From contig NZ_CP098325.1 in NCBI RefSeq assembly GCF_023639785.1, positions 2,542,001 through 2,606,000 of the forward strand: a DNA stretch of 64,000 bases. Direction: 5' to 3'. Below, one piece after another: positions 1 to 9,832 of this stretch. Numbering within the stretch: position 1 is the first letter of the stretch; each line of letters opens with the position of its first letter. This DNA is from Leclercia adecarboxylata. Lineage in GTDB: Bacteria; Pseudomonadota; Gammaproteobacteria; Enterobacterales; Enterobacteriaceae. The notes beneath the pieces were generated by a model. The model worked only from the letters and a program-made list of their open reading frames with translations. It had not been told where the DNA came from and did no database searches. A program made the translations under genes and the position numbers.

Positions 1-495
1 CAGTAGCGCCAGACCCATCGCCCGGGCGCGGCCCGTCAGGCGCGGCAGCAGCCAGGTACCGCCAGAATCCGGCACCAGACCGAGCTTGCTGAAGGCCATC
101 ACAAAGTTAGCCGAGCGGGCGGCGATGACGATATCGCAGCCCAGCGCCAGCGTGGCCCCGGCACCGGCAGCCACGCCGTTCACCGCGCAGATCACGGGCT
201 TGGGCAGTGTTGCCAGACGACGCACCAGCGGGTTGTAAAATTTCTCCACCGACATGCCGAGATCCGGTGCCGGGCTGTTCGGGTCGACGTTACGGTCGTT
301 CAGATCCTGTCCGGCGCAAAAACCGCGACCGGCACCGGTGAACAGCAGGCAGCGAACGGTATCGTCGCGCTCCGCCTGCTTCAGGCACGCTGCCAGCTGC
401 TGGTGCATCTCCTCATTGAAGCTGTTGAGTCGCTCCGGGCGGTTCAGGGTAATGGTCATTACGCCCTGCTCAACGTGACTCAGAATGAAATCCAT
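1..495 (-). CDS. paaG: PaaG, 1,2-epoxyphenylacetyl-CoA isomerase (3' part beyond window)
   Basis: Isomerises ring-1,2-epoxyphenylacetyl-CoA to the seven-membered oxepin-CoA in aerobic phenylacetate breakdown. The first 165 codons are present, starting MDFILSHVEQG; the rest lies beyond the left edge. Crotonase-fold signatures are visible: an oxyanion-hole segment AGRGFCAGQDLNDRN and a second loop ANGVAAGAGATLALG-like stretch read as AVNGVAAGAG. It matches E. coli PaaG almost residue for residue over this stretch, except that E. coli begins with one extra Met. It lies two bases downstream of paaF as part of the paaABCDEFG operon and is presumably co-transcribed from the promoter region near 4.9 kb. 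Confidence 0.96.
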   Translation of the reverse strand, partial: MDFILSHVEQGVMTITLNRPERLNSFNEEMHQQLAACLKQAERDDTVRCLLFTGAGRGFCAGQDLNDRNVDPNSPAPDLGMSVEKFYNPLVRRLATLPKPVICAVNGVAAGAGATLALGCDIVIAARSANFVMAFSKLGLVPDSGGTWLLPRLTGRARAMGLALL

Positions 496-497
496 GG

Positions 498-1265
498 TTA
501 GCGTCCTTTAAATTCGGGGGTGCGTTTTTGCAAAAAGGCGTTGATCCCTTCCCGGCGATCCTCGGTGGCCGCCAGCAGGCTAAACAGCTGGCGCTCCTGA
601 GCCAGTCCGGCGTTCAGCGGCATCTCCTGAGACTGGCGCAGCGCCTGCTTCGCCGCCTGCAATGCCAGCGGGGAGTGGCGCGCCATCAGCACCGCCTGCT
701 GCAGGGCATATTCCAGGGTCAGGGATTCAGGATGAACATCGCTCACCAGCCCGGCCGCCAGCGCCTGACGGGCAGTGATGCTCTCTCCGGTCAGCACCAT
801 TTTGCTGGCAAGGGATTTGCCAACGCTGCGGATCAGGCGCTGGGTGCCGCCTGCGCCCGGCATAATGCCTAAGGTAATTTCCGGCAGGCCGAAACGGGCG
901 TTTTCCCCGGCGATGACCAGATCGCAGAGCAGCGCCAGCTCGCAGCCCGCCCCGAGGGCATAGCCGTTAACGGCGGCAATCAGCGGCTTGTTGAAGGCGT
1001 TGATCCGCGCCCAAAGCTGGGGGCGAATGTCGTTCAGGGTGGCGGGAAGATCTTTTTCCGCCATCTCGTTCAGATCGGCCCCGGCGGCGAAGACGCGCTC
1101 GTTGCCAGAGATCACGCACACCGCGATCTCGCTGTCCGTCGCGGCAGCTTCGAGGGTGGTTGCCAGCTCGCTCAGCAGGGCATTGTTCAGGGCGTTGCGG
1201 GCCGCCGGACGGTTAAGTGTCAGGTGCAGCACCCGTCCGTGACGGGCGATAATCAGATCGCTCAT
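498..1265 (-). CDS. paaF: PaaF, 2,3-dehydroadipyl-CoA hydratase
   Basis: Enoyl-CoA hydratase of the crotonase superfamily that hydrates 2,3-dehydroadipyl-CoA in the lower, beta-oxidation-like part of phenylacetate catabolism. The 255 residues equal the E. coli length. Visible family signatures are the N-terminal [13 protein letters not shown], the oxyanion-hole segment [10 protein letters not shown] near residue 60, and the [19 protein letters not shown] active-site stretch containing the glutamate used by hydratases. The start ATG overlaps the end of paaE by 4 bases, so translation is probably coupled. It is a paralogue of the neighbouring paaG but keeps the hydratase-type glutamates. Confidence 0.96.
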   Translation of the reverse strand: MSDLIIARHGRVLHLTLNRPAARNALNNALLSELATTLEAAATDSEIAVCVISGNERVFAAGADLNEMAEKDLPATLNDIRPQLWARINAFNKPLIAAVNGYALGAGCELALLCDLVIAGENARFGLPEITLGIMPGAGGTQRLIRSVGKSLASKMVLTGESITARQALAAGLVSDVHPESLTLEYALQQAVLMARHSPLALQAAKQALRQSQEMPLNAGLAQERQLFSLLAATEDRREGINAFLQKRTPEFKGR

Positions 1266-2332
1266 GCCATCCCCTTCGCGTCAAAGTCCACTACCACGTC
1301 GGGGGTGAGCGGCAGAGCCTGACAGCTCAGCACGTAGCCCGCCGCCAGTTCGTCCGGCTCGAGGCTGTAGTTGGTGACCATATCCACCTTGCCGCGCACC
1401 ACTTTGCACTTGCAGGTGGCGCAGACCCCGCCCTTGCAGGCGTAAGGCAGATCCGCCCCCTGACGCAGGGCCGCGTCGAGAATGCTCTCGTCGTCGGCGG
1501 TGAGGACGATCTCGCGGTCGCGTCCGTCCTGGCGCACCGTCACTTTCTGCCCCTCGGTCTGTACCGTATGGGTCCGTTTGACGGTCGTTCCCGGCGTGTT
1601 GAAGCGCTCGAGGTGCAGGGACTTTTCCGGCATGCCCAGCGCTTTCAGCGTCTGTTCCGCTTCGTCCATCATCGCCGCCGGACCGCAGATAAAGGCTTCG
1701 TCAAACTGGCTGAAGTCGATGAGGTGTTTTCCCAGCGCCTGGAGTTTTTCACCGTCGATGCGCCCGTGCAGGAGATCGCTGTCCAGCGTCTCCTGGCTGA
1801 AGATGTTGATCACCTGCAGGCGGGTCGGATAGCTGTCCTTCAGGTCGGCCAGCGCCTGGCGAAACATCATGCTCTGGCTGCTGCGGTTGCCGTAGATCAG
1901 GGTGAAGTGGCTGTTCGGTTCGGTGGCCAGGGTGGTGGCGATGATCGCCAGCATCGGGGTGATGCCGGAGCCTGCGGCAATCGCCAGATAGCAGCCTTCA
2001 CGCCCGGCCAGCGGCTGATAGCCGAAGTGGCCCTGGGGCACCATCACCTCCAGCGCCATCCCCTGTTTGATCTCATCCCGGGCGTAGCGCGAGAAGCGGC
2101 CGCCGTCGATGGCTTTCACCGCCACGCTGATTTCGCCTGTGCGGGCGCTGCGGCAGATGGAGTAGCAGCGGCGCAGCTCTTCGCCCGCTAAATGGGCTTT
2201 CAGCGTCAGATGCTGGCCCGGACGGAAACGGTACGCCTCCTGTAAAGCCTGGGGAACCGCGAAGGTGATGGTCACCGCATCGCGGGTTTCGGGTTCCACT
2301 TTTGCCACCGTTAAGGAATGAAACGTTGTCAT
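1262..2332 (-). CDS. paaE: PaaE, reductase subunit of phenylacetyl-CoA 1,2-epoxidase
   Basis: Electron-transfer subunit that passes electrons from NADPH through FAD and a [2Fe-2S] cluster to the diiron centre in PaaA. From the chosen ATG ([15 protein letters not shown]) it has 356 residues, the E. coli length; the frame is open 30 codons further upstream but those overlap paaD and lack family similarity. Domain order: FAD-binding domain ([18 protein letters not shown]), NAD(P)-binding domain ([12 protein letters not shown]), then a C-terminal plant-type ferredoxin domain with the cysteine pattern [14 protein letters not shown] and a later Cys (LSCQAL). It lies 7 bases after paaD. Confidence 0.96.
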   Translation of the reverse strand: MTTFHSLTVAKVEPETRDAVTITFAVPQALQEAYRFRPGQHLTLKAHLAGEELRRCYSICRSARTGEISVAVKAIDGGRFSRYARDEIKQGMALEVMVPQGHFGYQPLAGREGCYLAIAAGSGITPMLAIIATTLATEPNSHFTLIYGNRSSQSMMFRQALADLKDSYPTRLQVINIFSQETLDSDLLHGRIDGEKLQALGKHLIDFSQFDEAFICGPAAMMDEAEQTLKALGMPEKSLHLERFNTPGTTVKRTHTVQTEGQKVTVRQDGRDREIVLTADDESILDAALRQGADLPYACKGGVCATCKCKVVRGKVDMVTNYSLEPDELAAGYVLSCQALPLTPDVVVDFDAKGMA

Positions 2333-2339
2333 GGCGACC

Positions 2340-2834
2340 TCAGATACATTTGAAATAGTCGAAGGGTTCCCGGCAGCTGTCGCAGCGATAAAGCGCTTTG
2401 CAGGCCGTGGAGCCAAATTCACTGATAAGCGTGGTACGGGTGCTGGCGCAGCGCGGACAGGTCACTTCGCCCGGCAGATGCGCATGGCAGCTGTGTCCGG
2501 CCGGGGGGCTGATGCCGTACTGACGCAGGCGCTCCCGGGCGTCCGGCGTCATCCAGTCGGTGGTCCAGGCCGGGTCGAGCTGAATGGTGATCTGCACCGG
2601 GGCATAGCCATGGGCGGTCAGCGTGTCGCGGATCGCCCCCATCAGATGGTCGGTGGCCGGACAGCCGGAATAGGTTGGCGTAAAGCCGATGGCCCAGCCT
2701 TCCCCCTGAGGAGTAACGCTGCGCACCATCCCTAAGTCGGTAATGGTCAGCACCGGGATCTCCGGGTCCGGGATCTGGCTCAACAGAGACCAGATCTGCG
2801 GGACGGCGGCGGGGGTGAGTTCGACGTGCTGCAT
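2340..2834 (-). CDS. paaD: PaaD, Fe-S maturation factor for the phenylacetyl-CoA epoxidase
   Basis: MIP18/DUF59-type protein needed for a functional epoxidase; the known role in the family is Fe-S cluster assembly on the PaaE reductase. The N-terminal half has the DUF59 core (IPDPEIPVLTITDLGMVR, then YSGCPAT). The C-terminal half is a zinc-ribbon-like domain with paired cysteines (CPRCAST and YRCDSCREPFDYFKCI). The start chosen is the ATG at 2834, preceded by AGGAG with 6-base spacing, giving 164 residues against 165 in E. coli; a start seven codons upstream is possible. Part of the paaABCDEFG operon. Confidence 0.94.
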   Translation of the reverse strand: MQHVELTPAAVPQIWSLLSQIPDPEIPVLTITDLGMVRSVTPQGEGWAIGFTPTYSGCPATDHLMGAIRDTLTAHGYAPVQITIQLDPAWTTDWMTPDARERLRQYGISPPAGHSCHAHLPGEVTCPRCASTRTTLISEFGSTACKALYRCDSCREPFDYFKCI

Positions 2835-2848
2835 GGCGCTCTCCTGCT

Positions 2849-3595
2849 CTACCACTGCTGGCCGGGGTAGACGCGCTGCAGATATTGCATCTCTGCCAGC
2901 ATCGGTCCCAGATGTTCGGTGTGCAGCCCTTTACGGCCACCGCTGCGATACGCAGACTCTGACGGCACGCTCAGCGTTGCCTCGTTCAGCCCGGCAAAGA
3001 CCTCCGCTTCCCATTCGTCGCGCAGGATGCGCGGGTCGACGGCAATACCCTCTGCGGCCAGGGCCAGATCAATCTCGTCGGCCTCGAACAGCTCCGCGGT
3101 GAAGCGCCACAGGTCGTTCACCGCCTGCTGCATTTTTTGCCCGGACACGTCGGTGCCGTTGCCCAGACGTTCCAGCCAGCCGCGGCTGAAGCGCAGGTGG
3201 TAGCGGGCTTCTTTAATGGATTTGGCGGCGATGGCGGCAAGCTGGGCGTCGCGGCTCTGAGTCAGTCGGGTAAACAGCGCCACGTGCCAGACGTCGATAA
3301 AGTACTGGCGGGCGATGGTGTCGGCGAAGTTACCGTTCGGCTGCTCAACCAGCAGCAGGTTGCTGAACTGGCGCTCGTCGCGCTGGAACGCCAGCGTATC
3401 CTCGTCCCCCGCGCCTTCCAGCCCGGCAGCGTAGGTTAAGAAGTTGCGCGCCTGGCCCAGCAGGTCGAGGCCGATATTGGCCAGCGCGAGGTCGATCTCC
3501 AGCTCCGGGGCATGGCCACACCAGGCGCCCAGACGCTGGGAAAGCACCAGCCCGTTATCACCCAGGCGCAGAACATATTGCGTTAACGTTTTCAT
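2849..3595 (-). CDS. paaC: PaaC, structural subunit of phenylacetyl-CoA epoxidase
   Basis: Ferritin-like helical subunit that pairs with catalytic PaaA in the multicomponent monooxygenase but lacks a working diiron site; it supports assembly of the complex. 248 residues from MKTLTQYVLRLGDNG, equal to E. coli PaaC; an upstream in-frame start 9 codons earlier would overlap the end of paaB and is not supported by the family. Conserved blocks seen include APELEIDLALANIGLDLLGQ, RDERQFSNLLLVEQPNG and IKEARYHLRFSRGWLERL. It lies 7 bases after paaB and 14 before paaD. Confidence 0.96.
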   Translation of the reverse strand: MKTLTQYVLRLGDNGLVLSQRLGAWCGHAPELEIDLALANIGLDLLGQARNFLTYAAGLEGAGDEDTLAFQRDERQFSNLLLVEQPNGNFADTIARQYFIDVWHVALFTRLTQSRDAQLAAIAAKSIKEARYHLRFSRGWLERLGNGTDVSGQKMQQAVNDLWRFTAELFEADEIDLALAAEGIAVDPRILRDEWEAEVFAGLNEATLSVPSESAYRSGGRKGLHTEHLGPMLAEMQYLQRVYPGQQW

Positions 3596-3602
3596 CCCTG
3601 CC

Positions 3603-3890
3603 TCACATGTGCTCGATGCCATCAGGGATGGTGTAGAAGGTCGGATGGCGGTAGACCTTGCTTTCCGCCGGGTCGAAGAACTCGCCGCGCTCTTCCGGCT
3701 GGGAGGCGACGATTTCGCTCGCCTTCACCACCCAGATGGAGCAGCCTTCGCTGCGGCGGGTGTAAGCGTCACGGGCGTTTTCCAGCGCCATGCGGTCATC
3801 GGCGGCGTGCAGGCTGCCCACGTGACGGTGGGATAACCCCTGTTTGCTGCGGACAAAAACTTCGTACAACGGCCAGTATGTTTTGCTCAT
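3603..3890 (-). CDS. paaB: PaaB, small subunit of phenylacetyl-CoA epoxidase
   Basis: Small bridging component of the PaaABCE monooxygenase. 95 residues from MSKTYWPLYEVFVRSKQG, matching E. coli PaaB in length and nearly in sequence; the frame is open a further 24 codons upstream but that stretch overlaps the end of paaA and has no family support. Conserved features are GLSHRHVGSLHAADDRMALE and the C-terminal YRHPTFYTIPDGIEHM. No cofactor-binding motifs are visible, which fits a structural role. Located 11 bases after the paaA stop. Confidence 0.95.
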   Translation of the reverse strand: MSKTYWPLYEVFVRSKQGLSHRHVGSLHAADDRMALENARDAYTRRSEGCSIWVVKASEIVASQPEERGEFFDPAESKVYRHPTFYTIPDGIEHM

Positions 3891-3901
3891 CTTGATTCCC
3901 C

Positions 3902-4831
3902 TTACGCGACTTTGCGGGCGTGTTGTTTTTCTGCGTGCGCCAGGGCGGCCTCGCGCACCCACGCCCCCTCTTCCCAGGCTTTGTTTTTGGCGGCCAGGCG
4001 CTCGTGATTGCAGATGCCGCGGCCGTTAATGACCTCGTCAAACTCCTGCCAGTCGATCTCACCGAAACGGTAGTGACCGCTTTCGGCGTCGAACTGCAGA
4101 TCCGGATCCGGAACGGTCATGCCCAGCATTTCCACCTGCGGGACGGTGTTGTCGACGAAGCGCTGACGCAGCTCGTCATTGCCAAAACGTTTGATCTTCC
4201 AGGCCAGGCTGCGGGCGCTGTTCGGCGAGTTGTCGTCGTTGGGGCCAAACATCATCAGGGCCGGCCACCAGAAGCGGTTGATGGCGTCCTGCAACATCTG
4301 ACGCTGGGCTTCGCTGCCCTGAGCCAGCGCCATGCAGGCCTCAAAGCCCTGACGCTGGTGGAAGCTCTCTTCCTTACAGATTTTCACCATCGCGCGGGCA
4401 TAGGGGCCGTAGGAGGTGCGGCACAGCGCCACCTGGTTAACGATGGCCGCGCCATCCACCAGCCAGCCGATCACGCCGATATCCGCCCAGCTCAGGGTTG
4501 GGTAGTTGAAGATGGAGGAGTATTTCATCTTGCCGTCGAGCATCTTCTGGTAGATGTCTTCCCGGGCGCAGCCCAGCGTTTCCGCCGCGCTGTAGAGATA
4601 GAGTCCGTGCCCGGCTTCGTCCTGCACTTTCGCCAGCAGAATGGCCTTGCGGCGCAGCGTCGGGGCGCGGGTGATCCAGTTACCTTCCGGCAGCATGCCG
4701 ACAATTTCGGAGTGCGCATGCTGCCCAATCTGGCGGATCAGCGTTTTACGGTACGCGTCAGGCATCCAGTCCTGGGGCTCGATGGCCGTCTCTTGCGCGA
4801 TGCGCTGCTCAAAGCGTTGTTCTTCCGTCAC
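3902..4831 (-). CDS. paaA: PaaA, catalytic oxygenase subunit of phenylacetyl-CoA 1,2-epoxidase
   Basis: Carboxylate-bridged diiron oxygenase that inserts one oxygen atom into the aromatic ring of phenylacetyl-CoA, the committed step of the pathway. The 309 residues equal E. coli PaaA. Diiron-ligand helices are visible as [17 protein letters not shown] and [16 protein letters not shown], each with the Glu-x-x-His spacing expected for bacterial multicomponent monooxygenases. First gene of the minus-strand paa operon; its 5' end faces the divergent paaZ promoter region at 4832-5113, and a TGATTC element about 15 bases upstream may be bound by the PaaX repressor. Confidence 0.97.
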   Translation of the reverse strand: MTEEQRFEQRIAQETAIEPQDWMPDAYRKTLIRQIGQHAHSEIVGMLPEGNWITRAPTLRRKAILLAKVQDEAGHGLYLYSAAETLGCAREDIYQKMLDGKMKYSSIFNYPTLSWADIGVIGWLVDGAAIVNQVALCRTSYGPYARAMVKICKEESFHQRQGFEACMALAQGSEAQRQMLQDAINRFWWPALMMFGPNDDNSPNSARSLAWKIKRFGNDELRQRFVDNTVPQVEMLGMTVPDPDLQFDAESGHYRFGEIDWQEFDEVINGRGICNHERLAAKNKAWEEGAWVREAALAHAEKQHARKVA

Positions 4832-5113
4832 GTCATCACCCTTTTGATTCGTTTATCTGGTAATTAGCATTCAATGATGAATCACTTTGTTTTATAAAAG
4901 TTACACAAAGGTTAATGATTAACCCAAGGATCCTTTACTCATTTTGTGATGAGGCTCGCAAGACATTTCTGCAGCCCAGATACAGCGCGGGATGCGCTTA
5001 CAGAGAAGATATAGCGAGATCACAATGTTAATAAATCATTAACAAGAAACTTGCTTTTTATGATTCACAAACGAACTATCTATAGTGAAATCACGAACCA
5101 TCTGGAGAGAGAG
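4832..5113. promoter_or_regulatory. Divergent paaA/paaZ promoter region with PaaX-like and CRP-like sites
   Basis: A 282-base AT-rich gap between the divergent paaA and paaZ genes. Two TGATTC cores occur close to the two genes: TTTTGATTCGTTTA near 4844-4857 (next to paaA) and TTTATGATTCACAAA at 5057-5071 (next to paaZ). Both resemble the PaaX operator core recalled from E. coli. A TTTTGTGATGAGGCTCGCAAGA stretch near 4939 looks like a weak CRP site (TGTGA half plus a poor second half). In E. coli this promoter pair is repressed by PaaX, relieved by phenylacetyl-CoA, and activated by CRP and IHF. The paaX gene itself is not in the window. Confidence 0.55.
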
Positions 5114-7159
5114 ATGCAGCAGTTAGCCAGCTTCTTATCCGGCACCTGGCAGTCTGGCCGGGGCCGTGAGCGCACCATTCAACACGCCATCAGCGGGGAA
5201 TCCCTCTGGTCCGTCACCAGCGAAGGGCTGGACATGGCCGCCGCGCGTCGCTACGCCATTGAGAAAGGCGGCGAAGCGCTTCACGCCATGACCTTCATTG
5301 AGCGCGCCGCGATGCTGAAAGCGGTAGCCAGACATCTGTTGAGCCAGAAAGAGACCTTCTATGCCCTGTCGGCACAAACCGGGGCCACCCGCGCCGACAG
5401 CTGGGTGGATATCGAGGGCGGGATCGGGACGCTGTTCACCTTCGCGAGCCTCGGCAGCCGCGAACTGCCGGACGATACCCTGTGGCCGGAAGATGAACTG
5501 ATTCCCCTCTCTAAAGAGGGCGGATTCGCCGCGCGCCACGTGCTGACCTCCAAATCCGGCGTCGCGGTGCACATCAACGCCTTTAACTTCCCCTGCTGGG
5601 GGATGCTGGAAAAACTGGCCCCCACCTGGCTGGCGGGGATGCCGGCGATCATCAAACCGGCCACCGCCACCGCCCAGGTGACCCAGGCGATGGTGAAAGC
5701 CATTGTCGACAGCGGCCTGGTGCCGGACGGCGCCATTAATCTTATCTGCGGCGGCGCGGGGGATCTGCTTGACCAGCTCGACCATCAGGACGTGGTGACC
5801 TTTACCGGCTCTGCCGTTACCGGCCAGTCCCTGCGCGTACACCCGAACATCGTGGCGAAATCCATTCCGTTTACCATGGAAGCCGACTCCCTGAACTGCT
5901 GCGTGCTGGGGGATGACGTTACCCCGGAGCAGCCAGAGTTTGCGCTGTTTATCCGGGAGGTGGTGCGGGAGATGACCGCCAAAGCCGGGCAGAAATGCAC
6001 CGCAATCCGCCGCATCATGGTGCCGCAGGCGCAGGTGGAGGCCGTCAGCCAGGCGCTGATCGCCCGTCTTGAAAAAGCGGCGGTTGGCGACCCGGCGCAG
6101 GAAGGGATCAAAATGGGTGCCCTGGTCAACGCCGAGCAGCGTGCCGACGTGCAGGAGAAAGTGGATGCCCTGATCTCCGCAGGCTGCCAGGCGCTGTTGG
6201 GCGGTAAAGCCGACCTGAATGCCGTCGGGGCCTTCTTCCCGCCGACGCTGCTGTTCTGCCCGCAGCCGGACGAAACCCCTGCGGTCCACGCCACCGAAGC
6301 CTTTGGCCCGGTAGCGACCCTGATGCCGTATCAGTCCCGGGAACACGCCATGGCTCTGGCCCGCGCCGGGGAAGGCAGCCTCGCCGGAACGCTGGTGACC
6401 GCCGATCTGCGCCTGGCGCGTCAGTTTATCACCGGGGCCGCCCGCGCCCACGGTCGTATCCAGATCCTTAACGAGGAGTCGGCTAAAGAGTCCACCGGCC
6501 ACGGCTCTCCGCTGCCGCAGCTGGTACACGGCGGCCCGGGCCGCGCGGGGGGCGGCGAAGAGCTGGGGGGCCTGCGGGCGGTGAAGCACTATCTGCAACG
6601 CACCGCCATCCAGGGCAGCCCGAGCATGCTGGCCGCCATCAGCCAGCAGTGGGTGCGCGGCGCCCGGGTGCAGGAAGATCGCGTTCATCCGTTCCGCAAA
6701 TACTTCGAGGAGCTGCAGCCGGGCGACAGCCTGCTGACCCCGCGCCGCACCCTGACCGAGACCGATATCGTCAACTTTGCCTGCCTGAGCGGGGATCATT
6801 TCTACGCCCACATGGACAAGATCGGCGCGGCGGAGTCCATCTTCGGCGAGCGCGTGGTGCACGGTTACTTCCTGATCTCCGCCGCGGCGGGGCTGTTCGT
6901 CGACGCGGGCGTCGGGCCGGTGATCGCCAACTACGGCATGGAGAACCTGCGCTTTATCGAGCCGGTGAAGCCGGGCGATACCATCCAGGTGCGGCTGACC
7001 TGCAAGCGCAAGACGCTGAAGAAGCAGCGCACGGCGGAAGAGAAACCGACCGGCGTGGTGGAATGGGCGGTTGAGATCGTCAACCAGCACCAGCAGCCGG
7101 TGGCGCTCTACTCCATCCTGACCCTCGTCTCTCGTCAGCACGGAGATTTTGGCGCCTGA
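5114..7159 (+). CDS. paaZ: PaaZ, bifunctional oxepin-CoA hydrolase / aldehyde dehydrogenase
   Basis: Opens the oxepin-CoA ring and oxidises the resulting semialdehyde to 3-oxo-5,6-dehydrosuberyl-CoA with NADP+. 681 residues from [15 protein letters not shown], the E. coli length; the start is preceded by GGAGAGAG, and an in-frame upstream start would add 21 codons without family support. The N-terminal two thirds is an aldehyde dehydrogenase domain with the nucleophile Cys295 (GQKCTAIRR). The C-terminal part is a MaoC/(R)-hydratase domain with Asp561 and His566 in [11 protein letters not shown]. Transcribed divergently from paaA. A perfect 10-bp hairpin follows the stop (7171-7195). Confidence 0.97.
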   Translation: MQQLASFLSGTWQSGRGRERTIQHAISGESLWSVTSEGLDMAAARRYAIEKGGEALHAMTFIERAAMLKAVARHLLSQKETFYALSAQTGATRADSWVDIEGGIGTLFTFASLGSRELPDDTLWPEDELIPLSKEGGFAARHVLTSKSGVAVHINAFNFPCWGMLEKLAPTWLAGMPAIIKPATATAQVTQAMVKAIVDSGLVPDGAINLICGGAGDLLDQLDHQDVVTFTGSAVTGQSLRVHPNIVAKSIPFTMEADSLNCCVLGDDVTPEQPEFALFIREVVREMTAKAGQKCTAIRRIMVPQAQVEAVSQALIARLEKAAVGDPAQEGIKMGALVNAEQRADVQEKVDALISAGCQALLGGKADLNAVGAFFPPTLLFCPQPDETPAVHATEAFGPVATLMPYQSREHAMALARAGEGSLAGTLVTADLRLARQFITGAARAHGRIQILNEESAKESTGHGSPLPQLVHGGPGRAGGGEELGGLRAVKHYLQRTAIQGSPSMLAAISQQWVRGARVQEDRVHPFRKYFEELQPGDSLLTPRRTLTETDIVNFACLSGDHFYAHMDKIGAAESIFGERVVHGYFLISAAAGLFVDAGVGPVIANYGMENLRFIEPVKPGDTIQVRLTCKRKTLKKQRTAEEKPTGVVEWAVEIVNQHQQPVALYSILTLVSRQHGDFGA

Positions 7160-7170
7160 TCCCTTCCCTG

Positions 7171-7195
7171 CGGGTAACGTCGCGCACGTTACCCG
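7171..7195 (+). terminator. Hairpin after paaZ, possible terminator
   Basis: Perfect 10-bp inverted repeat CGGGTAACGT / ACGTTACCCG with a 5-base loop, 12 bases after the paaZ stop. There is no T-run after it, so it may act as a weak or Rho-aided terminator or as an mRNA 3'-end stabiliser between paaZ and tynA. Confidence 0.5.
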
Positions 7196-7200
7196 GCTTC

Positions 7201-7228
7201 TGGCACATCTGACAAAACATCTGGCAAA
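7201..7228 (+). promoter_or_regulatory. Candidate FeaR operator upstream of tynA
   Basis: Direct repeat TGGCACA (7201-7207) and TGGCAAA (7222-7228), start-to-start 21 bases, that is two helical turns, as is usual for AraC-family activators. An extra TGACAAA lies between them at 7210. The same TGNCANA-N14-TGNCANA pattern occurs upstream of feaB, and both genes belong to the FeaR regulon in E. coli. Assignment to FeaR is inference from shared pattern and regulon. Confidence 0.5.
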
Positions 7229-7334
7229 TGCAGGCAAACGCTACGCACAGCGATATTGCTATGTTGGCAATGAATAAACCGCGCGCAGAACAGCGGTCCC
7301 GAGTGGATAACAACACAAACAACAGAGGTTAATC

Positions 7335-9602
7335 ATGGGAAGCTCCTCAATTTTTTCTCCACGTAAAACGGCGCTGGCGTTGGCCGTTGCCTGTCTCTTT
7401 TCCGGTCAGGTGCTGGCTCACGGTGGCGCAGCGCATATGGTCGAGATGGACAAAACCCTGACCGAATTTGGCGCTGATGTGCAGTGGGACGACTACGCCC
7501 AGATGTACACCATCAGCAAAGACGGGGCCTTCATCAAAGTGAAGCCGGGCGCAACGACCGCCATGGTTAACGGCAAGCCGCTCACCCTGCAGGCGCCGGT
7601 GGTGATGAAAGACAACAAGGCCTGGATCTCCGATACCTTTGTCAACGATGTGTTCCAGTCCGGTCTTGACCAGACCTTCCAGGTAGAGAAGACCCCGCAC
7701 CCGCTGAATGCCCTCTCCGCAGATGAGATCAAACAGGCCGTCGAGATTGTCAAAGCCTCGCCGGATTTTAAACCGAACACCCGCTTTACCCAGATCGCCC
7801 TGGCCGAGCCGGAAAAAGCCAAGGTGTGGGATTTCGTGCTGAACGGCACGGCGGTGGACGCCCCGCGTCAGGCCAATATCACCATGCTGGACGGCAAATT
7901 TATTATCGAAGCGCTGGTCGATCTGAATGATAAGAAAATCCTGCACTGGGAGCCGATCAAGGACGCCCACGGCATGGTGCTGCTGGATGACTTTATGGCG
8001 GTGCAGAAGATCGTCATCGGTAGCCCGGAGTATGTCGATGCGCTGAAAAAACGCGGCATCAACGATCCAAGTAAGGTCATGACCACCCCGCTGACCGTCG
8101 GCTTTTTTGACGGTAAGGATGGCCTGAAGCAGGAAGACAGGCTGCTGAAAGTGGTGAGCTACCTGGATACCGGCGACGGCAACTACTGGGCGCACCCGAT
8201 TGAAAACCTGGTGGCGGTCGTCGACCTGGTTGAGAAGAAAATCGTCAAAATTGAAGAAGGCGCCGTTGTGCCGGTGCCGATGCAGTCCCGTCCGTATGAC
8301 GGCCGCGATCGCGAGCCGGTAGAGCATAAACCGCTGGAGATCGTGGAGCCGGAAGGCAAGAACTACACCATTACCGGCAATATGATCCACTGGCAGAACT
8401 GGGATTTCCACCTGAGCCTCGACTCCCGCGTCGGGCCCATTATCTCCACCGTCACCTTTAACGATAATGGCAAAAAACGCCAGGTGATGTACGAAGGGTC
8501 GCTGGGCGGGATGATCGTCCCTTACGGCGACCCGGACGTGGGCTGGTACTTCAAGGCCTATCTGGATTCCGGCGATTACGGCATGGGCACCCTGACCTCT
8601 CCGCTGGTGCGCGGCAAGGATGTGCCATCCAACGCCGTGCTGCTGAATCAGACCATCCCGGACTACACCGGTGCGCCGATGGAGATCCCGCGGGCCATGG
8701 CGATTTTCGAGCGTTACGCCGGGCCGGAGTATAAGCACCAGGAGATGAATCAGCCGAACGTCAGCACCGAACGTCGCGAGCTGGTGGTGCGCTGGATCAG
8801 TACCGTGGGGAACTACGACTACATCTTCGACTGGGTGTTCCACGAAAACGGCACCATCGGCATTGATGCCGGGGCGACCGGTATCGAAGCAGTGAAAGGG
8901 GTGATGGCGAAAACCATGCACGATCCGAGCGCCAAAGACGATACGAAGTACGGCACGCTGATTGACCACAACATCGTCGGCACCACCCACCAGCACATCT
9001 ATAACTTCCGTCTGGATATGGACGTGGATGGTACCAACAACACCCTGGTGGCGATGGATCCGGAAGTGAAGCCGAACACCGCGGGCGGCCCGCGTACCAG
9101 TACCATGCAGATCAACCAGTACAACATCGACAGCGAGCAGCAGGCGGCGCAAAAATTTGACCCGGGCACCATTCGTCTGCTGAGCAATACCAGCAAAGAG
9201 AACCGCATGGGCAATCCGGTCTCCTACCAGATCATCCCATACGCGGGCGGCACGCACCCGGTGGCCACCGGCGCGAAATTCGCCCCGGACGAGTGGATCT
9301 ATCACCGCCTGAGCTTTATGGATAAACAGCTGTGGGTGACCCGCTACCATCCGAACGAGATGTACCCGGAAGGCAAATTCCCGAACCGTTCCGCCCACGA
9401 CCAGGGGCTGGGGCAGTTCAGCAAGGATAATGAGTCGCTGAATAACCAGGATGACGTGGTGTGGATGACCACCGGCACGACCCACGTGGCCCGTGCGGAA
9501 GAGTGGCCGATCATGCCGACCGAGTGGGTGCATACCCTGCTCAAACCCTGGAACTTCTTCGACGAGACGCCGTCTCTGGGTAAGAAGAAAGAGGCGCAGT
9601 AA
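7335..9602 (+). CDS. tynA: TynA, periplasmic copper amine oxidase (tyramine/phenylethylamine oxidase)
   Basis: Oxidatively deaminates phenylethylamine and tyramine to the aldehydes, releasing ammonia and hydrogen peroxide in the periplasm. 755 residues; E. coli TynA has 757. An N-terminal signal peptide is visible (hydrophobic ALALAVACLFSG, cleavage likely after VLA before HGG). The tyrosine converted to topaquinone is Tyr494 in STVGNYDYIFDW, and copper-ligand His regions follow (GTTHQHIYNFRLDMD, VTRYHPNEM). The aldehyde product feeds FeaB, encoded 3.4 kb downstream. The upstream 21-bp direct repeat suggests activation by FeaR. Confidence 0.97.
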   Translation: MGSSSIFSPRKTALALAVACLFSGQVLAHGGAAHMVEMDKTLTEFGADVQWDDYAQMYTISKDGAFIKVKPGATTAMVNGKPLTLQAPVVMKDNKAWISDTFVNDVFQSGLDQTFQVEKTPHPLNALSADEIKQAVEIVKASPDFKPNTRFTQIALAEPEKAKVWDFVLNGTAVDAPRQANITMLDGKFIIEALVDLNDKKILHWEPIKDAHGMVLLDDFMAVQKIVIGSPEYVDALKKRGINDPSKVMTTPLTVGFFDGKDGLKQEDRLLKVVSYLDTGDGNYWAHPIENLVAVVDLVEKKIVKIEEGAVVPVPMQSRPYDGRDREPVEHKPLEIVEPEGKNYTITGNMIHWQNWDFHLSLDSRVGPIISTVTFNDNGKKRQVMYEGSLGGMIVPYGDPDVGWYFKAYLDSGDYGMGTLTSPLVRGKDVPSNAVLLNQTIPDYTGAPMEIPRAMAIFERYAGPEYKHQEMNQPNVSTERRELVVRWISTVGNYDYIFDWVFHENGTIGIDAGATGIEAVKGVMAKTMHDPSAKDDTKYGTLIDHNIVGTTHQHIYNFRLDMDVDGTNNTLVAMDPEVKPNTAGGPRTSTMQINQYNIDSEQQAAQKFDPGTIRLLSNTSKENRMGNPVSYQIIPYAGGTHPVATGAKFAPDEWIYHRLSFMDKQLWVTRYHPNEMYPEGKFPNRSAHDQGLGQFSKDNESLNNQDDVVWMTTGTTHVARAEEWPIMPTEWVHTLLKPWNFFDETPSLGKKKEAQ

Positions 9603-9607
9603 ATCCG

Positions 9608-9670
9608 TAGGCCCGCACAAGCATAGCGCCGCCGGGCATTGTCGGGTGGCGCTTCGCTTACCCGACCTAC
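9608..9670. repeat. REP-type palindromic element pair
   Basis: Two facing copies of the enterobacterial REP pattern after tynA: GTAGGCCCGCACAAGC...GCCGCCGGGC and GTCGGGTGGCGCTTCGCTTA-CCCGACCTAC. The second forms a strong stem-loop. Probably protects the 3' end of the tynA transcript. The remaining bases up to 9832 hold no gene; they must include the promoter of the next gene. Confidence 0.75.
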
Positions 9671-9832
9671 ACAACTATTTTATTTCGCTTAAGTGATTTA
9701 TTTGCTGAACAGGTTTCCTTGCTTATAGTTGATCATACCCTTAAAGACCGGGTTGCCTTTCTTTAAACGTTTTTTTGGACATCATGCGAAGTTTTCCCGA
9801 CGCCATTGTATGCACATTGAGAGGTTTTCAGG

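Noticed and set aside
5135..7237. A 700-codon open frame opposite paaZ on the minus strand
   Set aside because: Mirror frame of a GC-rich, codon-biased gene; composition (His/Gly/Arg-rich) is not protein-like and no family motif appears.
7347..9674. A 775-codon open frame opposite tynA
   Set aside because: Antisense shadow of a well-supported copper amine oxidase gene; no ribosome site or motif.
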